Origin: Burkholderia cenocepacia
GTDB lineage: Bacteria; Pseudomonadota; Gammaproteobacteria; Burkholderiales; Burkholderiaceae
DNA: 64,000 nucleotides
Reading direction: 5' to 3'
Assembly (NCBI RefSeq): GCF_014211915.1
Contig: NZ_CP060039.1
Location: 868,001-932,000 of the forward strand
Positions within the stretch are counted from its first letter, which is position 1, and the number at the start of each line of letters is the position of its first letter. Below are positions 33,806-43,670 of this stretch, piece by piece. The position numbers and the translations under genes are program-made. Under the pieces are notes generated by a model. It was given only the letters and a program-made list of their open reading frames with translations. It made no database searches and was not told the DNA's origin.

Positions 33806-35122
33806 ATGTCCATCACCATCCGCAAGCTCGATTCGACGAACGAAGGCTTCGGCGCCGCGCTGCGCGCCGTGCTCGCGTTCGAGGCGAGCGAAGACGAAGC
33901 GATCGAGCAATCGGTCGCGAAGATCCTCGCCGACGTGAAGTCGCGCGGCGACGCCGCGGTGCTCGAGTACACGAACCGTTTCGACCGGCTGAGCGCGAAC
34001 AGCGTCGCCGCGCTCGAACTGCCGCAGGACGCGCTGCAGACGGCGCTCGACGGCCTCGCGCCGAAAGCGCGCGCAGCGCTGGAAGCGGCCGCGGCGCGGG
34101 TGCGCGCATACCACGAGAAGCAGAAGATCGAATGCGGCACGCATAGCTGGCAGTACACGGAAAGCGACGGCACGGTGCTCGGCCAGAAGGTCACGCCGCT
34201 CGACCGCGTCGGCCTGTACGTGCCAGGCGGCAAGGCCGCGTATCCGTCGTCGGTGCTGATGAATGCGATTCCGGCGCGCGTCGCGGGCGTTGGCGAGATC
34301 GTGATGGTCGTGCCGACGCCGGACGGCGTGAAGAACGACCTCGTGCTGGCGGCGGCGCTGCTCGGCGGCGTCGATCGCGTGTTCACGATCGGCGGCGCGC
34401 AGGCGGTCGGCGCGCTCGCGTACGGCACCGAGACGGTGCCGCCCGTCGACAAGATCTGCGGCCCCGGCAACGCGTACGTCGCGTCGGCGAAGCGCCGCGT
34501 GTTCGGCACGGTCGGCATCGACATGATCGCCGGGCCGTCGGAAATCCTGGTGCTGTGCGACGGGACGACCGATCCGAACTGGGTCGCGATGGACCTGTTC
34601 TCGCAGGCCGAGCACGACGAACTCGCGCAGTCGATCCTGCTGTGCCCGGACGCTGCATTCCTCGATCGCGTCGAGAAGGCGATCGGCGAGCTGCTGCCGA
34701 CGATGCCGCGCCAGGACGTGATCCGCGCGTCGCTCGAAGGCCGCGGCGCGCTGATCAAGGTGCGCGACATGGCCGAGGCATGCCGGATCGCGAACGACAT
34801 CGCGCCGGAACACCTCGAAATCTCGGCGCTGGAGCCGCAGCAATGGGGCCAGCAGATCCGCCACGCGGGCGCGATCTTCCTCGGCCGCTACACGAGCGAG
34901 AGCCTCGGCGACTACTGCGCGGGCCCGAACCACGTGCTGCCGACGTCGCGCACCGCGCGCTTCTCGTCGCCGCTCGGCGTGTACGACTTCATCAAGCGCT
35001 CGAGCCTGATCGAGGTCAGCGCGGAAGGCGCGCAGACGCTCGGCGAGATCGCATCCGAGCTCGCCTACGGCGAAGGGCTGCAGGCGCACGCAAGGAGTGC
35101 CGAGTTCCGGATGAAGGGCTGA
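33806..35122 (+). CDS. hisD: histidinol dehydrogenase HisD
   Basis: HisD (438 residues) carries out the last two steps, oxidising histidinol to histidine with two NAD+. Signature stretches include [33 protein letters not shown], and [12 protein letters not shown]. The zinc-binding and catalytic segment [14 protein letters not shown] and C-terminal GPNHVLPT are present. Confidence 0.96.
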   Translation: MSITIRKLDSTNEGFGAALRAVLAFEASEDEAIEQSVAKILADVKSRGDAAVLEYTNRFDRLSANSVAALELPQDALQTALDGLAPKARAALEAAAARVRAYHEKQKIECGTHSWQYTESDGTVLGQKVTPLDRVGLYVPGGKAAYPSSVLMNAIPARVAGVGEIVMVVPTPDGVKNDLVLAAALLGGVDRVFTIGGAQAVGALAYGTETVPPVDKICGPGNAYVASAKRRVFGTVGIDMIAGPSEILVLCDGTTDPNWVAMDLFSQAEHDELAQSILLCPDAAFLDRVEKAIGELLPTMPRQDVIRASLEGRGALIKVRDMAEACRIANDIAPEHLEISALEPQQWGQQIRHAGAIFLGRYTSESLGDYCAGPNHVLPTSRTARFSSPLGVYDFIKRSSLIEVSAEGAQTLGEIASELAYGEGLQAHARSAEFRMKG

Positions 35123-35265
35123 CCGCGCATCGTGCGCGGGGCCGGGCAGGCGCCGAGGCGCCGGCGCCGGCGGCACCCGGAGCGGGGCAGGAGACGAGCG
35201 CAGGGCGGCAGCCGCCGCCTTGCCGACCCATTTGACGCCAGCGCGACGCACGCCGGCTTGAGACC

Positions 35266-36339
35266 ATGACGACGCCACAAGACATCATCCGCCGCGACGT
35301 GCTCGCGATGACCAGCTATCCGGTGCCGGACGCGAGCGGGTTCGTGAAGCTCGACGCGATGGAGAACCCGTACCCGCTGCCCGCGCCGCTCGCCGCGGCG
35401 CTCGGCGAGCGGCTCGCGCAGGTCGCGCTGAACCGCTACCCGGCGCCGCGCCCGGCCGCGCTGCTCGACAAGCTGCGCCACGCGATGCGCGTGCCGGCCG
35501 GCTGCGACGTGCTGCTCGGCAACGGTTCCGACGAAATCATCAGCATGATCTCGGTCGCGTGCGCGCAGCCGGGCGCGAAGGTGCTCGCACCGGTGCCGGG
35601 CTTCGTGATGTACGAACTTTCGGCGAAGTTCGCGCAGCTCGAATTCGTCGGCGTGCCGCTGAAGGCCGACCTGACGCTCGACGTCGACGCGATGCTCGCG
35701 GCGATCGCCGAGCACCGGCCGGCGATCGTCTATCTCGCGTACCCGAACAACCCGACCGGCACGCTGTACGACGATGCCGACGTCGAGCGGATCGTCGCGG
35801 CCGCCCGGCACAGCCTGATCGTGATCGACGAGGCGTATCAGCCGTTCGCCGAGCGTTCGTGGTTGCCGCGCGCCGCCGAGTTCGACAACGTCGTCGTGAT
35901 GCGCACGGTGTCGAAGCTCGGCCTCGCGGGTATCCGCCTCGGCTACCTCGTCGGCTTGCCGGCGTGGCTGAACGAGTTCGACAAGGTGCGCCCGCCGTAC
36001 AACATCAACGTGCTGACCCAGGCGACCGCCGATTTCCTGCTCGACCACCTCGACGTGCTCGACGCGCAGGCGGCCGAATTGCGCGCGGAACGTACCCGCC
36101 TCGCGCAGGCGGTGGCCGCGCTGCCGGGCGCGACGGTGTTCCCGAGCGCCGGCAATTTCCTGCTGGTGCGCGTGCCGGACGCGGCCGCCGTGTTCGATGC
36201 GCTGCTCACCGAGCGGGTGCTGGTCAAAAACGTGAGTAAAATGCATCCATTACTGGCCGAATGCGTGCGGCTGACCGTCGGTTCTCCCGACGAAAACGCC
36301 CACCTGCTGGCCGCCTTGAAACTCGCGCTGCCCGGTTGA
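35266..36339 (+). CDS. hisC: histidinol-phosphate aminotransferase HisC
   Basis: A 357-residue fold-I PLP aminotransferase that converts imidazole-acetol phosphate to histidinol phosphate. The PLP lysine is in [15 protein letters not shown], with the aspartate of [11 protein letters not shown] and the substrate loop [12 protein letters not shown] 143-base GC-rich gap without a gene separates it from hisD, which is longer than elsewhere in the cluster. Confidence 0.94.
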   Translation: MTTPQDIIRRDVLAMTSYPVPDASGFVKLDAMENPYPLPAPLAAALGERLAQVALNRYPAPRPAALLDKLRHAMRVPAGCDVLLGNGSDEIISMISVACAQPGAKVLAPVPGFVMYELSAKFAQLEFVGVPLKADLTLDVDAMLAAIAEHRPAIVYLAYPNNPTGTLYDDADVERIVAAARHSLIVIDEAYQPFAERSWLPRAAEFDNVVVMRTVSKLGLAGIRLGYLVGLPAWLNEFDKVRPPYNINVLTQATADFLLDHLDVLDAQAAELRAERTRLAQAVAALPGATVFPSAGNFLLVRVPDAAAVFDALLTERVLVKNVSKMHPLLAECVRLTVGSPDENAHLLAALKLALPG

Positions 36340-36404
36340 GCCCAGGGCGCGGCGGCGCGCGACGATCAATCCCCATTTACATCAGACTCAATCAAGGAAT
36401 TGCC

Positions 36405-36992
36405 ATGCGTGTGGCGGAAGTCGTTCGCAATACCAGCGAAACGCAGATCCGTGTGAAGCTCGATCTCGACGGCACCGGCCGGCAGAAGCTGGCCACCGGC
36501 GTGCCGTTTCTCGACCATATGCTCGACCAGATCGCGCGACACGGTCTGGTCGATCTCGAGGTCGAAGCGCATGGCGACACGCATATCGACGATCACCACA
36601 CGGTCGAGGATGTCGGCATCACGCTCGGTCAGGCCGTCGCGAAGGCGATCGGCGACCGCAAGGGCATCCGCCGCTACGGCCATTCGTACGTGCCGCTCGA
36701 CGAGGCGCTGTCGCGCGTCGTGATCGATTTCTCCGGCCGGCCGGGCCTCGAATTCCACGTGCCGTTCACGCGCGCGCGGATCGGCACGTTCGACGTCGAC
36801 CTGTCGATCGAATTCTTCCGCGGGTTCGTGAACCACGCGGGCGTCACGCTGCACATCGACAACCTGCGCGGGATCAACGCGCACCATCAGCTCGAGACGG
36901 TGTTCAAGGCCTTCGGCCGGGCGCTGCGCGCGGCGGTGGAGCTCGACGAGCGGGCGGCGGGGCAGATTCCGTCGACCAAAGGCAGCCTCTAA
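36405..36992 (+). CDS. hisB: imidazoleglycerol-phosphate dehydratase HisB
   Basis: The 195-residue monofunctional dehydratase makes imidazole-acetol phosphate. Metal-binding histidines are in [28 protein letters not shown], and [15 protein letters not shown]. No histidinol phosphatase domain is attached, so that activity must be encoded elsewhere. Start: ATG with AAGGAAT upstream. Confidence 0.95.
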   Translation: MRVAEVVRNTSETQIRVKLDLDGTGRQKLATGVPFLDHMLDQIARHGLVDLEVEAHGDTHIDDHHTVEDVGITLGQAVAKAIGDRKGIRRYGHSYVPLDEALSRVVIDFSGRPGLEFHVPFTRARIGTFDVDLSIEFFRGFVNHAGVTLHIDNLRGINAHHQLETVFKAFGRALRAAVELDERAAGQIPSTKGSL

Positions 36993-37052
36993 CTTCCGAA
37001 CGGACGACGCCAAGGACGACCTCACGGCTTCGGCGCGGCGCGCCGGCGTGCG

Positions 37053-37673
37053 ATGGATCTGCTCAAATCGTTCATTTCGCTGCTCGCGCTGATCAACCCG
37101 GTCGGCGCGGTGCCGTTTTTCCTGAGCCTGACGGCGCAGCAGACGGACGACGAGCGGCGGCGCACGATCCGGATCGCATCGGTGTCGGTGTTCTGCGTGA
37201 TGACGGTGACCGCGCTGCTCGGACAGCAGATCATCAACTTCTTCGGCATTTCGGTCGGGTCGCTCGAAGTGGGCGGCGGGATCATCATGCTGCTGATGGC
37301 GATCAACATGCTGAATGCGCAGATCGGCAACACGCGATCGACGCCGGAGGAGCGCCACGAAGCCGAGCTGAAGGACAACATCGCGGTCGTGCCGCTGGCG
37401 ATTCCGCTGCTCACGGGCCCCGGCTCGATCAGCACGGTGATCATCTATGCGGCGAACGCGCATCACTGGTATGAACGGGCCGGGCTGGTCGCGATCGGCG
37501 CGGTCCTGGCTTTTCTGTGTTTCGTCGCGATGCGGCTCGCCGAGCCGATCGCGAACTGGATCGGCCGCACCGGCATCAACATCGCCACGCGGCTGATGGG
37601 TCTGATGCTGTCGGCGCTGGCGGTGGAATTCATCGTCAATGGACTGAGGGCGCTACTGCCTGCACTGAGATGA
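37053..37673 (+). CDS. MarC family integral membrane protein
   Basis: A 206-residue membrane protein with six hydrophobic helices and MarC-family stretches [15 protein letters not shown] and [18 protein letters not shown]. Family function remains poorly defined. It is inserted between hisB and hisH on the same strand, and its stop overlaps the hisH start, so it is co-expressed with histidine synthesis genes. Confidence 0.9.
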   Translation: MDLLKSFISLLALINPVGAVPFFLSLTAQQTDDERRRTIRIASVSVFCVMTVTALLGQQIINFFGISVGSLEVGGGIIMLLMAINMLNAQIGNTRSTPEERHEAELKDNIAVVPLAIPLLTGPGSISTVIIYAANAHHWYERAGLVAIGAVLAFLCFVAMRLAEPIANWIGRTGINIATRLMGLMLSALAVEFIVNGLRALLPALR

Positions 37674-38311
37674 AAACTTCGATTGCGATTGTGGATTATG
37701 GGATGGGCAACCTGCGCTCGGTCGCGCAGGCGCTCAAGAAGGCCGAACCGGCCGCCGACGTGGCGATTGTCGACACGCCGGCCGCGATTCGCGCGGCCGA
37801 CCGTGTCGTGCTGCCCGGCCAGGGCGCGATGCCCGACTGCATGCGCTGTCTCGGCGAATCGGGCCTGCAGGAGGCCGTGATCGAGGCGTCGCGCACGAAG
37901 CCGCTGCTCGGCGTGTGCGTCGGCGAGCAGATGCTGTTCGACTGGAGCGCGGAAGGCGACACGAAGGGCCTCGGCCTGCTGCCCGGCAAGGTCGTGCGCT
38001 TCGCGCTCGACGGCCGCGTGCAGGACGACGGCTCGCGCTTCAAGGTGCCGCAGATGGGCTGGAACCGCGTGCGCCAGGCGCAGCCGCACCCGCTGTGGGA
38101 CGGCGTGCCCGACGACGCGTATTTCTACTTCGTGCACAGCTATTACGTGAGCCCGGACAACCCGGCACACACGGTCGGCGAAACGGCGTACGGCGCGCCG
38201 TTTACGTCCGCGGTCGCGCGGGACAATCTCTTCGCGACCCAATTCCACCCCGAGAAAAGCGCGGAGGTCGGGTTGCGTCTGTATCGCAACTTCGTACACT
38301 GGAAACCGTAA
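37670..38311 (+). CDS. hisH: imidazole glycerol phosphate synthase, glutamine amidotransferase subunit HisH
   Basis: HisH (213 residues) supplies ammonia from glutamine to HisF. The class I amidotransferase nucleophile is the cysteine in [13 protein letters not shown], with the partner His-Glu in [11 protein letters not shown]. The opening [14 protein letters not shown] is typical. It overlaps marC by ATGA. Confidence 0.95.
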   Translation: MKTSIAIVDYGMGNLRSVAQALKKAEPAADVAIVDTPAAIRAADRVVLPGQGAMPDCMRCLGESGLQEAVIEASRTKPLLGVCVGEQMLFDWSAEGDTKGLGLLPGKVVRFALDGRVQDDGSRFKVPQMGWNRVRQAQPHPLWDGVPDDAYFYFVHSYYVSPDNPAHTVGETAYGAPFTSAVARDNLFATQFHPEKSAEVGLRLYRNFVHWKP

Positions 38312-38406
38312 ACGTGGTGCGGGAGCCACAGTCGACGGCGTGCAAGCGCCTGTCGTGCGGGGCTCTCGCGCTTAAGCGCCGAAAGAGTTGTACTAAACTA
38401 GCGAGA

Positions 38407-38453
38407 CGGCGCGGCACCGGTTTGGCCGGTACGCGCCGGATTCTTTTCTTTTT
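38407..38453 (+). terminator. terminator-like hairpin between hisH and hisA
   Basis: CGGCGCG (38407-38413) pairs with CGCGCCG (38432-38438), with an inner ACCGG/CCGGT pair, followed by TTCTTTTCTTTTT. It could terminate part of the transcription into hisAFIE or act as an attenuator. Confidence 0.5.
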
Positions 38454-38474
38454 CCACGACGACACCCGATTGCT

Positions 38475-39230
38475 ATGTTGCTGATTCCGGCCATCGACCT
38501 CAAAGACGGTCAGTGTGTGCGCCTCAAACAGGGCGATATGGACCAGGCCACGATTTTTTCCGAGGACCCGGCGGCGATGGCCCGCAAGTGGGTCGATCTC
38601 GGCGCCCGGCGGCTCCATCTCGTCGACCTGAACGGCGCATTCGCCGGCAAGCCGAAGAATCTCGAGGCGATCGAAGCGATCCTCGACGAAGTCGGCGACG
38701 AAATTCCCGTCCAGCTCGGCGGCGGCATCCGCAGCCTCGAGACGATCGAGAAGTATCTCGACGCCGGCCTGTCCTACGTGATCATCGGCACCGCCGCCGT
38801 GAAGAACCCGGGCTTCCTGCAGGACGCGTGCACCGCATTCTCCGGCAGCATCATCGTCGGGCTGGACGCGAAGGACGGCAAGGTCGCGACCGACGGCTGG
38901 AGCAAGCTGACCGGCCACGAGGTGATCGATCTCGCGAAGAAGTTCGAGGACTACGGCGTCGAATCGATCGTCTACACCGACATCGGCCGCGACGGGATGC
39001 TGCAGGGCATCAACATCGACGCGACCGTGAAACTCGCGCAGGCGGTCGGCATCCCGGTGATCGCCAGCGGCGGCCTGTCGAACCTCACGGACATCGAGAG
39101 CCTGTGCGAAGTGGAAGAGCACGGCGTCGAGGGCGTGATCTGCGGCCGTGCGATCTACTCCGGCGATCTCGATTTCGCGGCCGCGCAAAAGCGCGCGGAC
39201 GAACTGAACGGCGAACTCGACAACGCGTAA
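38475..39230 (+). CDS. hisA: ProFAR isomerase HisA
   Basis: HisA (251 residues) is a TIM-barrel isomerase opening the ribose ring of ProFAR. It begins [20 protein letters not shown] and has the two phosphate-binding halves [11 protein letters not shown] and [10 protein letters not shown]. The catalytic aspartates are in AIDLKDG and [10 protein letters not shown]. Confidence 0.96.
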   Translation: MLLIPAIDLKDGQCVRLKQGDMDQATIFSEDPAAMARKWVDLGARRLHLVDLNGAFAGKPKNLEAIEAILDEVGDEIPVQLGGGIRSLETIEKYLDAGLSYVIIGTAAVKNPGFLQDACTAFSGSIIVGLDAKDGKVATDGWSKLTGHEVIDLAKKFEDYGVESIVYTDIGRDGMLQGINIDATVKLAQAVGIPVIASGGLSNLTDIESLCEVEEHGVEGVICGRAIYSGDLDFAAAQKRADELNGELDNA

Positions 39231-39250
39231 CCGCGGTCGTCCCGTTCGCC

Positions 39251-39298
39251 GGGGCCGCCCGCAGGCGGCCCCGCTCGGAAGCCTCGCGCGAGGCTTCC
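39251..39298. repeat. two tandem perfect inverted repeats in the hisA-hisF gap
   Basis: GGGGCCGCC/GGCGGCCCC (39251-39272, 4-base loop) is followed at once by GGAAGCCTCG/CGAGGCTTCC (39277-39298, 2-base loop). Neither has a T-tract. They could form stable RNA hairpins that protect or pause the transcript. Confidence 0.8.
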
Positions 39299-39336
39299 GC
39301 AACCGGCCGTCCCAGCGCGGCATTTGGCGCAACATC

Positions 39337-40110
39337 ATGGCTCTAGCTAAACGCATCATCCCCTGCCTGGACGTGACCGCCGGGCGTGTCGTCAAGGGCG
39401 TCAATTTCGTCGAGCTGCGCGATGCCGGCGACCCCGTCGAAATCGCCCGCCGCTACGACGACCAGGGTGCCGACGAACTGACCTTCCTCGACATCACCGC
39501 GACGTCCGACCAGCGCGACCTGATCCTGCCGATCATCGAAGCCGTCGCGTCGCAGGTGTTCATTCCGCTGACCGTCGGCGGCGGCGTGCGCGCCGTCGAG
39601 GACGTGCGGCGCCTGCTGAACGCGGGCGCGGACAAGGTCAGCATGAATTCGTCGGCGGTCGCGAACCCGCAGCTCGTCCGCGACGCGGCCGACAAGTACG
39701 GCTCGCAGTGCATCGTCGTCGCGATCGACGCGAAGCGCGTGTCGGCCGACGGCGAGACGCCGCGCTGGGAAGTCTTCACGCATGGCGGCCGCAAGAACAC
39801 GGGCCTCGACGCGATCGAGTGGGCGCGCAAGATGGCCGAGCTCGGCGCCGGCGAGATCCTGCTCACGAGCATGGACCGCGACGGCACGAAGTCGGGCTTC
39901 GACCTCGCGCTCACGCGCGGCGTGTCGGACGCGGTGCCGGTGCCGGTGATCGCGTCGGGCGGCGTCGGTTCGCTGCAGCATCTGGCCGACGGCATCAAGG
40001 ACGGCCGCGCCGACGCGGTGCTGGCCGCCAGCATCTTCCACTACGGCGAGCACACGGTCGGCGAGGCGAAGCGCTTCATGTCCGACCAGGGCATCCCGGT
40101 GAGACTGTGA
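39337..40110 (+). CDS. hisF: imidazole glycerol phosphate synthase cyclase subunit HisF
   Basis: HisF (257 residues) closes the imidazole ring using ammonia channelled from HisH, releasing AICAR. It begins [21 protein letters not shown] and has catalytic aspartates in the expected places, with phosphate loops [11 protein letters not shown] and [10 protein letters not shown]. hisI begins on the last base of its stop codon. Confidence 0.97.
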   Translation: MALAKRIIPCLDVTAGRVVKGVNFVELRDAGDPVEIARRYDDQGADELTFLDITATSDQRDLILPIIEAVASQVFIPLTVGGGVRAVEDVRRLLNAGADKVSMNSSAVANPQLVRDAADKYGSQCIVVAIDAKRVSADGETPRWEVFTHGGRKNTGLDAIEWARKMAELGAGEILLTSMDRDGTKSGFDLALTRGVSDAVPVPVIASGGVGSLQHLADGIKDGRADAVLAASIFHYGEHTVGEAKRFMSDQGIPVRL

Positions 40111-40526
40111 TGAATACCGAAACGAAATCCCTGCCCGCGTGGCTCGACAAGGTCCGCTGGGACGACAACGGCCTCGTGCCGGTGATCGCGCAGGAAGCGT
40201 CGACGAACGACGTGCTGATGTTCGCGTGGATGAACCGCGAGGCGCTCGCGAAGACGATCGAGACGCAGCGCGCGGTCTACTATTCGCGTTCGCGCAAGCG
40301 CCTGTGGTTCAAGGGCGAGGAGTCGGGCCACGTGCAGCACGTGCACGAAGTGCGGCTCGATTGCGACGAGGACGTCGTGCTGCTGAAGGTCGAGCAGGTG
40401 TCGGGCATCGCATGCCACACCGGCCGGCATTCGTGCTTCTTCCAGAAATTCGAAGGTACGGTGGATGGCGGCGACTGGGTCGCGGTCGAGCCGGTGCTGA
40501 AAGACCCCGAACACATCTACAAATGA
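40110..40526 (+). CDS. hisI: phosphoribosyl-AMP cyclohydrolase HisI
   Basis: The 138-residue enzyme opens the adenine ring of PR-AMP. Metal-binding residues are visible in [15 protein letters not shown] and [11 protein letters not shown]. Here the cyclohydrolase is separate from the pyrophosphohydrolase (hisE), which follows with an ATGA overlap. Confidence 0.95.
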   Translation: MNTETKSLPAWLDKVRWDDNGLVPVIAQEASTNDVLMFAWMNREALAKTIETQRAVYYSRSRKRLWFKGEESGHVQHVHEVRLDCDEDVVLLKVEQVSGIACHTGRHSCFFQKFEGTVDGGDWVAVEPVLKDPEHIYK

Positions 40527-40888
40527 CGCAATCGACCGAAGACACGCTGCTGCGCCTCGCGGCGGTGATCGACAGCCGCAAGGGCGGCGATCCCGATCAA
40601 TCGTACGTGTCGCGCCTGTTCCACAAGGGCGACGACGCGGTGCTGAAGAAGATCGGCGAAGAGGCGACGGAAGTCGTGCTGGCCGCGAAGGACGTGCGCC
40701 AGGGCGGCGCGCCGACCGCGCTGGTCGGCGAGGTGGCCGACCTGTGGTTCCACTGCCTCGTGATGCTGTCGCATTTCGACCTGAGCCCGGCCGACGTGAT
40801 CGCCGAACTCGAGCGTCGCGAAGGCTTGTCGGGCATCGAGGAAAAAGCGCTGCGCAAGCGCCGCGAGCGTGAGGAAAACGGCGGGTGA
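40523..40888 (+). CDS. hisE: phosphoribosyl-ATP pyrophosphatase HisE
   Basis: HisE (121 residues) removes pyrophosphate from PR-ATP in the second step of the pathway. The MazG-like catalytic helix [15 protein letters not shown] and following [14 protein letters not shown] carry the acidic metal ligands. It is the last his gene of the cluster. Confidence 0.95.
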   Translation: MTQSTEDTLLRLAAVIDSRKGGDPDQSYVSRLFHKGDDAVLKKIGEEATEVVLAAKDVRQGGAPTALVGEVADLWFHCLVMLSHFDLSPADVIAELERREGLSGIEEKALRKRREREENGG

Positions 40889-40958
40889 CACGCAGGCCCC
40901 GCCGCGGTGGCAACAGTGCGGTAAGCTGTAAGAATTGTCATCCAACGGGGGTAGCATC

Positions 40959-41351
40959 ATGAACGATACGTCGAACCAGTTCCCGACGCCGGCGGTGTCG
41001 GGGGCAGCGGAGGCCGAACGCCTGAGCGGGCTGCGCACGCTGACCCACGTGCTGTACGGCCTCTATGCGATTCACTGGCTGACGGGCGGCGTCACGGGCA
41101 TCATCGCGATCATCATCAACTACGTGAAGCGCGGCGACGTGGCCGGCACGCCGTACGCCGATCACTTCGAGTGGCAGATCCGCACGTTCTGGCGCGCGCT
41201 GATCGCTTATGTGATCGGGTTCGCGCTGATGTTCGTCGCGATCGGGTTCGTCGTTATGTTTGTCACGTGGATTTGGACGCTGTACCGTATCATCAAGGGT
41301 TGGCTGTACCTGAACGACAACAAGACGCTCGATCCGCAGGCGTGGTTCTGA
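40959..41351 (+). CDS. DUF4870 family small membrane protein
   Basis: A 130-residue protein with three predicted helices (near residues 30-50, 75-95 and 95-115) and a C-terminal LNDNKTLDPQAWF. Family function is unknown. ATG at 40959 follows GGGGGTAG. Adjacent to hisE and a HIT gene on the same strand. Confidence 0.85.
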   Translation: MNDTSNQFPTPAVSGAAEAERLSGLRTLTHVLYGLYAIHWLTGGVTGIIAIIINYVKRGDVAGTPYADHFEWQIRTFWRALIAYVIGFALMFVAIGFVVMFVTWIWTLYRIIKGWLYLNDNKTLDPQAWF

Positions 41352-41382
41352 CCGGCGCGCGCGGGCGTTTCGCAGGAGCAAC

Positions 41383-41748
41383 ATGAGTCACGATCCGAAT
41401 TGCCTGTTCTGCAAGATCGCGGCAGGCGAGATCCCGAGCACGAAGGTGCACGAGGACGACGAATTCGTCGCGTTCCGCGACATCCGCCCGGCGGCCGACA
41501 CGCACGTGCTGGTGATTCCGCGCCGGCACCTGCCGACGCTGTCGGCGGCGAGCGAGGCCGATGCGCCGATGCTCGGCCGGCTGATGCTGCTCGTCGCGCG
41601 TCTGGCCGACCAGCTCGGCGTTGCGTATACGGGCGGCGAAACCGGTTTTCGCACGGTGATCAACACGGGCCCGGGCGGCGGGCAGGAGGTCTACCACCTG
41701 CACGCGCATATCCTGGCCGGCCCGCGCCCGTGGCAGCGGATGGGTTGA
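41383..41748 (+). CDS. HIT-family (HINT-type) nucleotide hydrolase
   Basis: The 121-residue protein has the histidine triad HLHAHI (His105, 107, 109) near its end and the N-terminal CLFCKIAAGEIPSTKV of HINT-like purine nucleoside phosphoramidases. It sits between the his cluster and tatA. The precise substrate is not determined by sequence. Confidence 0.92.
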   Translation: MSHDPNCLFCKIAAGEIPSTKVHEDDEFVAFRDIRPAADTHVLVIPRRHLPTLSAASEADAPMLGRLMLLVARLADQLGVAYTGGETGFRTVINTGPGGGQEVYHLHAHILAGPRPWQRMG

Positions 41749-41841
41749 CGCAGCGGGGCGTTTCCCCGCATCGATAGTCGAAGCCGGCGCGTCGCCGGCG
41801 ATTTGCGCCGCTCCGCGGCGTGGTTGAGGAGAGGTTTCATC

Positions 41842-42072
41842 ATGGGTGGATTGAGCATTTGGCACTGGCTGATCGTGCTGCTGATCGTCGCGCTGGTTTT
41901 CGGTACGAAGAAGCTGCGCAACATCGGCAACGACCTCGGCAGCGCCGTGAAGGGTTTCAAGGACGGCATGAAGGAAGGCGAAACGCCGGCGGATGCGCAG
42001 CAACTGCCGCGTTCGGGCGCGGTCGACGTCAACGCGAAGGAAACGACGCGTTCCGATTCGAACAAGGCGTAA
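41842..42072 (+). CDS. tatA: Sec-independent translocase subunit TatA
   Basis: TatA forms the pore for folded proteins with twin-arginine signals. At 76 residues it has the N-terminal helix [21 protein letters not shown], the FGTKKL hinge, then the amphipathic helix [17 protein letters not shown]. Start is preceded by GAGGAGAGG. First of tatABC. Confidence 0.95.
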   Translation: MGGLSIWHWLIVLLIVALVFGTKKLRNIGNDLGSAVKGFKDGMKEGETPADAQQLPRSGAVDVNAKETTRSDSNKA

Positions 42073-42098
42073 CGCCGGCACGCTGACAGGCATTCGCG

Positions 42099-42638
42099 AT
42101 GCTGGATCTCGGTCTTTCGAAGATGGCGCTGATCGGCGTCGTCGCGCTCGTGGTGCTCGGCCCCGAGCGCCTGCCGCGCGTCGCGCGCACGGCAGGCGCG
42201 CTGTTCGGCCGCGCGCAGCGGTACATCAACGACGTGAAGGCCGAGGTCTCGCGCGAAATCGAACTCGACGCGCTGCGGACGATGAAGACCGATTTCGAAT
42301 CGGCCGCGCGCAATGTCGAGACGACGATTCACGACAACCTGCGCGAGCACGAGAAGGAACTGAACGACACGTGGCATTCCGCGGTCGGCGGTCTTGACGG
42401 GGCTGCCGGCGACGCCGGTTCCGTCGGTTTCCCGGGTTCCGATACGCCCGCGGCGCCGTCGTGGCGCGGCAGTTCGGCCGCGCTTGCGCCGAAGCGTCGC
42501 AACTGGCGCATCAAGCAGGCGGCGACGCCTGTCTGGTACAAGCGCGCGACGACCCGCCGCACGCACGTGCAGTCGGGTGCCGCGCGTGTCGCGCGCCATC
42601 AGCCGGCCAGCCTGCGCCGGCCGACGCGCTTCTTCTGA
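42099..42638 (+). CDS. tatB: Sec-independent translocase subunit TatB
   Basis: TatB (179 residues) works with TatC in signal-peptide recognition. It begins MLDLGLSKMALIGVVALVVLGPERLPRV-like, with the GPERLP hinge and a long charged helix after it. The C-terminal half is low-complexity and basic. It lies 26 bases after tatA. Confidence 0.93.
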   Translation: MLDLGLSKMALIGVVALVVLGPERLPRVARTAGALFGRAQRYINDVKAEVSREIELDALRTMKTDFESAARNVETTIHDNLREHEKELNDTWHSAVGGLDGAAGDAGSVGFPGSDTPAAPSWRGSSAALAPKRRNWRIKQAATPVWYKRATTRRTHVQSGAARVARHQPASLRRPTRFF

Positions 42639-42679
42639 GTCGAGCGCATGCTCGCTCGTCAATCCTACCGAGGGCCGGT

Positions 42680-43468
42680 GTGAGCGACCCCCAGCAGAAC
42701 CCGGGCGACGCCCCGGAAGAAACCTTCATTTCCCATCTCGTCGAGCTTCGCGATCGCATCATTCGCGCGGGGCTGGCCGTGATCGTCGTGTTCCTGGGGC
42801 TCGTCTACTGGGCGCCGGACATCTTCAAGCTGCTCGCGCGGCCGCTGATGGACAACCTGCCGAAAGACGGCAAGATGATCGTCACCGACGTCACCGGCTC
42901 GTTCTTCGTGCCGATGAAGGTGACGATGCTCGTCGCGCTCGTGATCGCGCTGCCGATCGTGCTGTACCAGATCTGGGCGTTCGTCGCGCCGGGACTGTAC
43001 CAGCACGAGAAGAAGCTCGTCGCGCCGCTCGTCGGCAGCAGCTACTTCCTGTTCCTGTGCGGGATGGCGTTCGCGTATTTCCTCGTGTTCCCGACGATCT
43101 TCCGCGTGATGGCGCACTACAACGCGCCGCTCGGGGCCGAGATGACGACCGACATCGACAACTACCTGAGCTTCGTGCTGGGGATGTTCATTGCGTTCGG
43201 GGTCACGTTCGAGGTGCCGATCGTCGTCGTGCTGCTCGTCCGGATGGGCGTGCTGTCCCTGAAGAAGCTGAAGGAGATGCGGCCGTACGTGATCGTCGGC
43301 GCATTCGTGGTCGCGGCGGTCGTCACGCCGCCGGACGTGTTCTCGCAACTGATGCTGGCGCTGCCGCTCGTCGTGCTGTTCGAGATCGGGCTGCTGGCCG
43401 CGCGGTTCTTCGTGCCGAAGAAGCCGGCCGAAGAGGGCGAGGCGGGGAACGGCGAAGCGGCGAGCTGA
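42680..43468 (+). CDS. tatC: Sec-independent translocase subunit TatC
   Basis: TatC (262 residues) is the six-helix receptor for twin-arginine signals. The N-terminus ETFISHLVELRDRI and the loop FVAPGLYQHEK, with PTIFRV after it, are typical. The start is GTG at 42680 after GGGCCG; longer readings fall in tatB. It closes the tat operon with a strong terminator. Confidence 0.95.
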   Translation: MSDPQQNPGDAPEETFISHLVELRDRIIRAGLAVIVVFLGLVYWAPDIFKLLARPLMDNLPKDGKMIVTDVTGSFFVPMKVTMLVALVIALPIVLYQIWAFVAPGLYQHEKKLVAPLVGSSYFLFLCGMAFAYFLVFPTIFRVMAHYNAPLGAEMTTDIDNYLSFVLGMFIAFGVTFEVPIVVVLLVRMGVLSLKKLKEMRPYVIVGAFVVAAVVTPPDVFSQLMLALPLVVLFEIGLLAARFFVPKKPAEEGEAGNGEAAS

Positions 43469-43582
43469 CGGCTCGCGGCGCCGGCGGCTTTCCGGCCCCG
43501 GCTGCAGTGGCCCGGTTTTGTCCATCAGCCGGCGCGTGAGAAAACCACCTTCCCGCCAACGACGAATCGTCAGACGCAAAGC

Positions 43583-43610
43583 AAAAGGGCAGCCGATGGC
43601 TGCCCTTTTT
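43583..43610. terminator. bidirectional terminator between tatC and the DegS-like gene
   Basis: AAAAGGGCAGCC pairs with GGCTGCCCTTTT around a GAT loop, with T runs on both strands. It serves tatC from the left and the converging protease gene from the right. Confidence 0.9.
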
Positions 43611-43670
43611 CATTTCCGCGTCGCGTTGCCTCGCATCGCGACCGGCAGGCGGCGCACCGGCCGCCGACCC

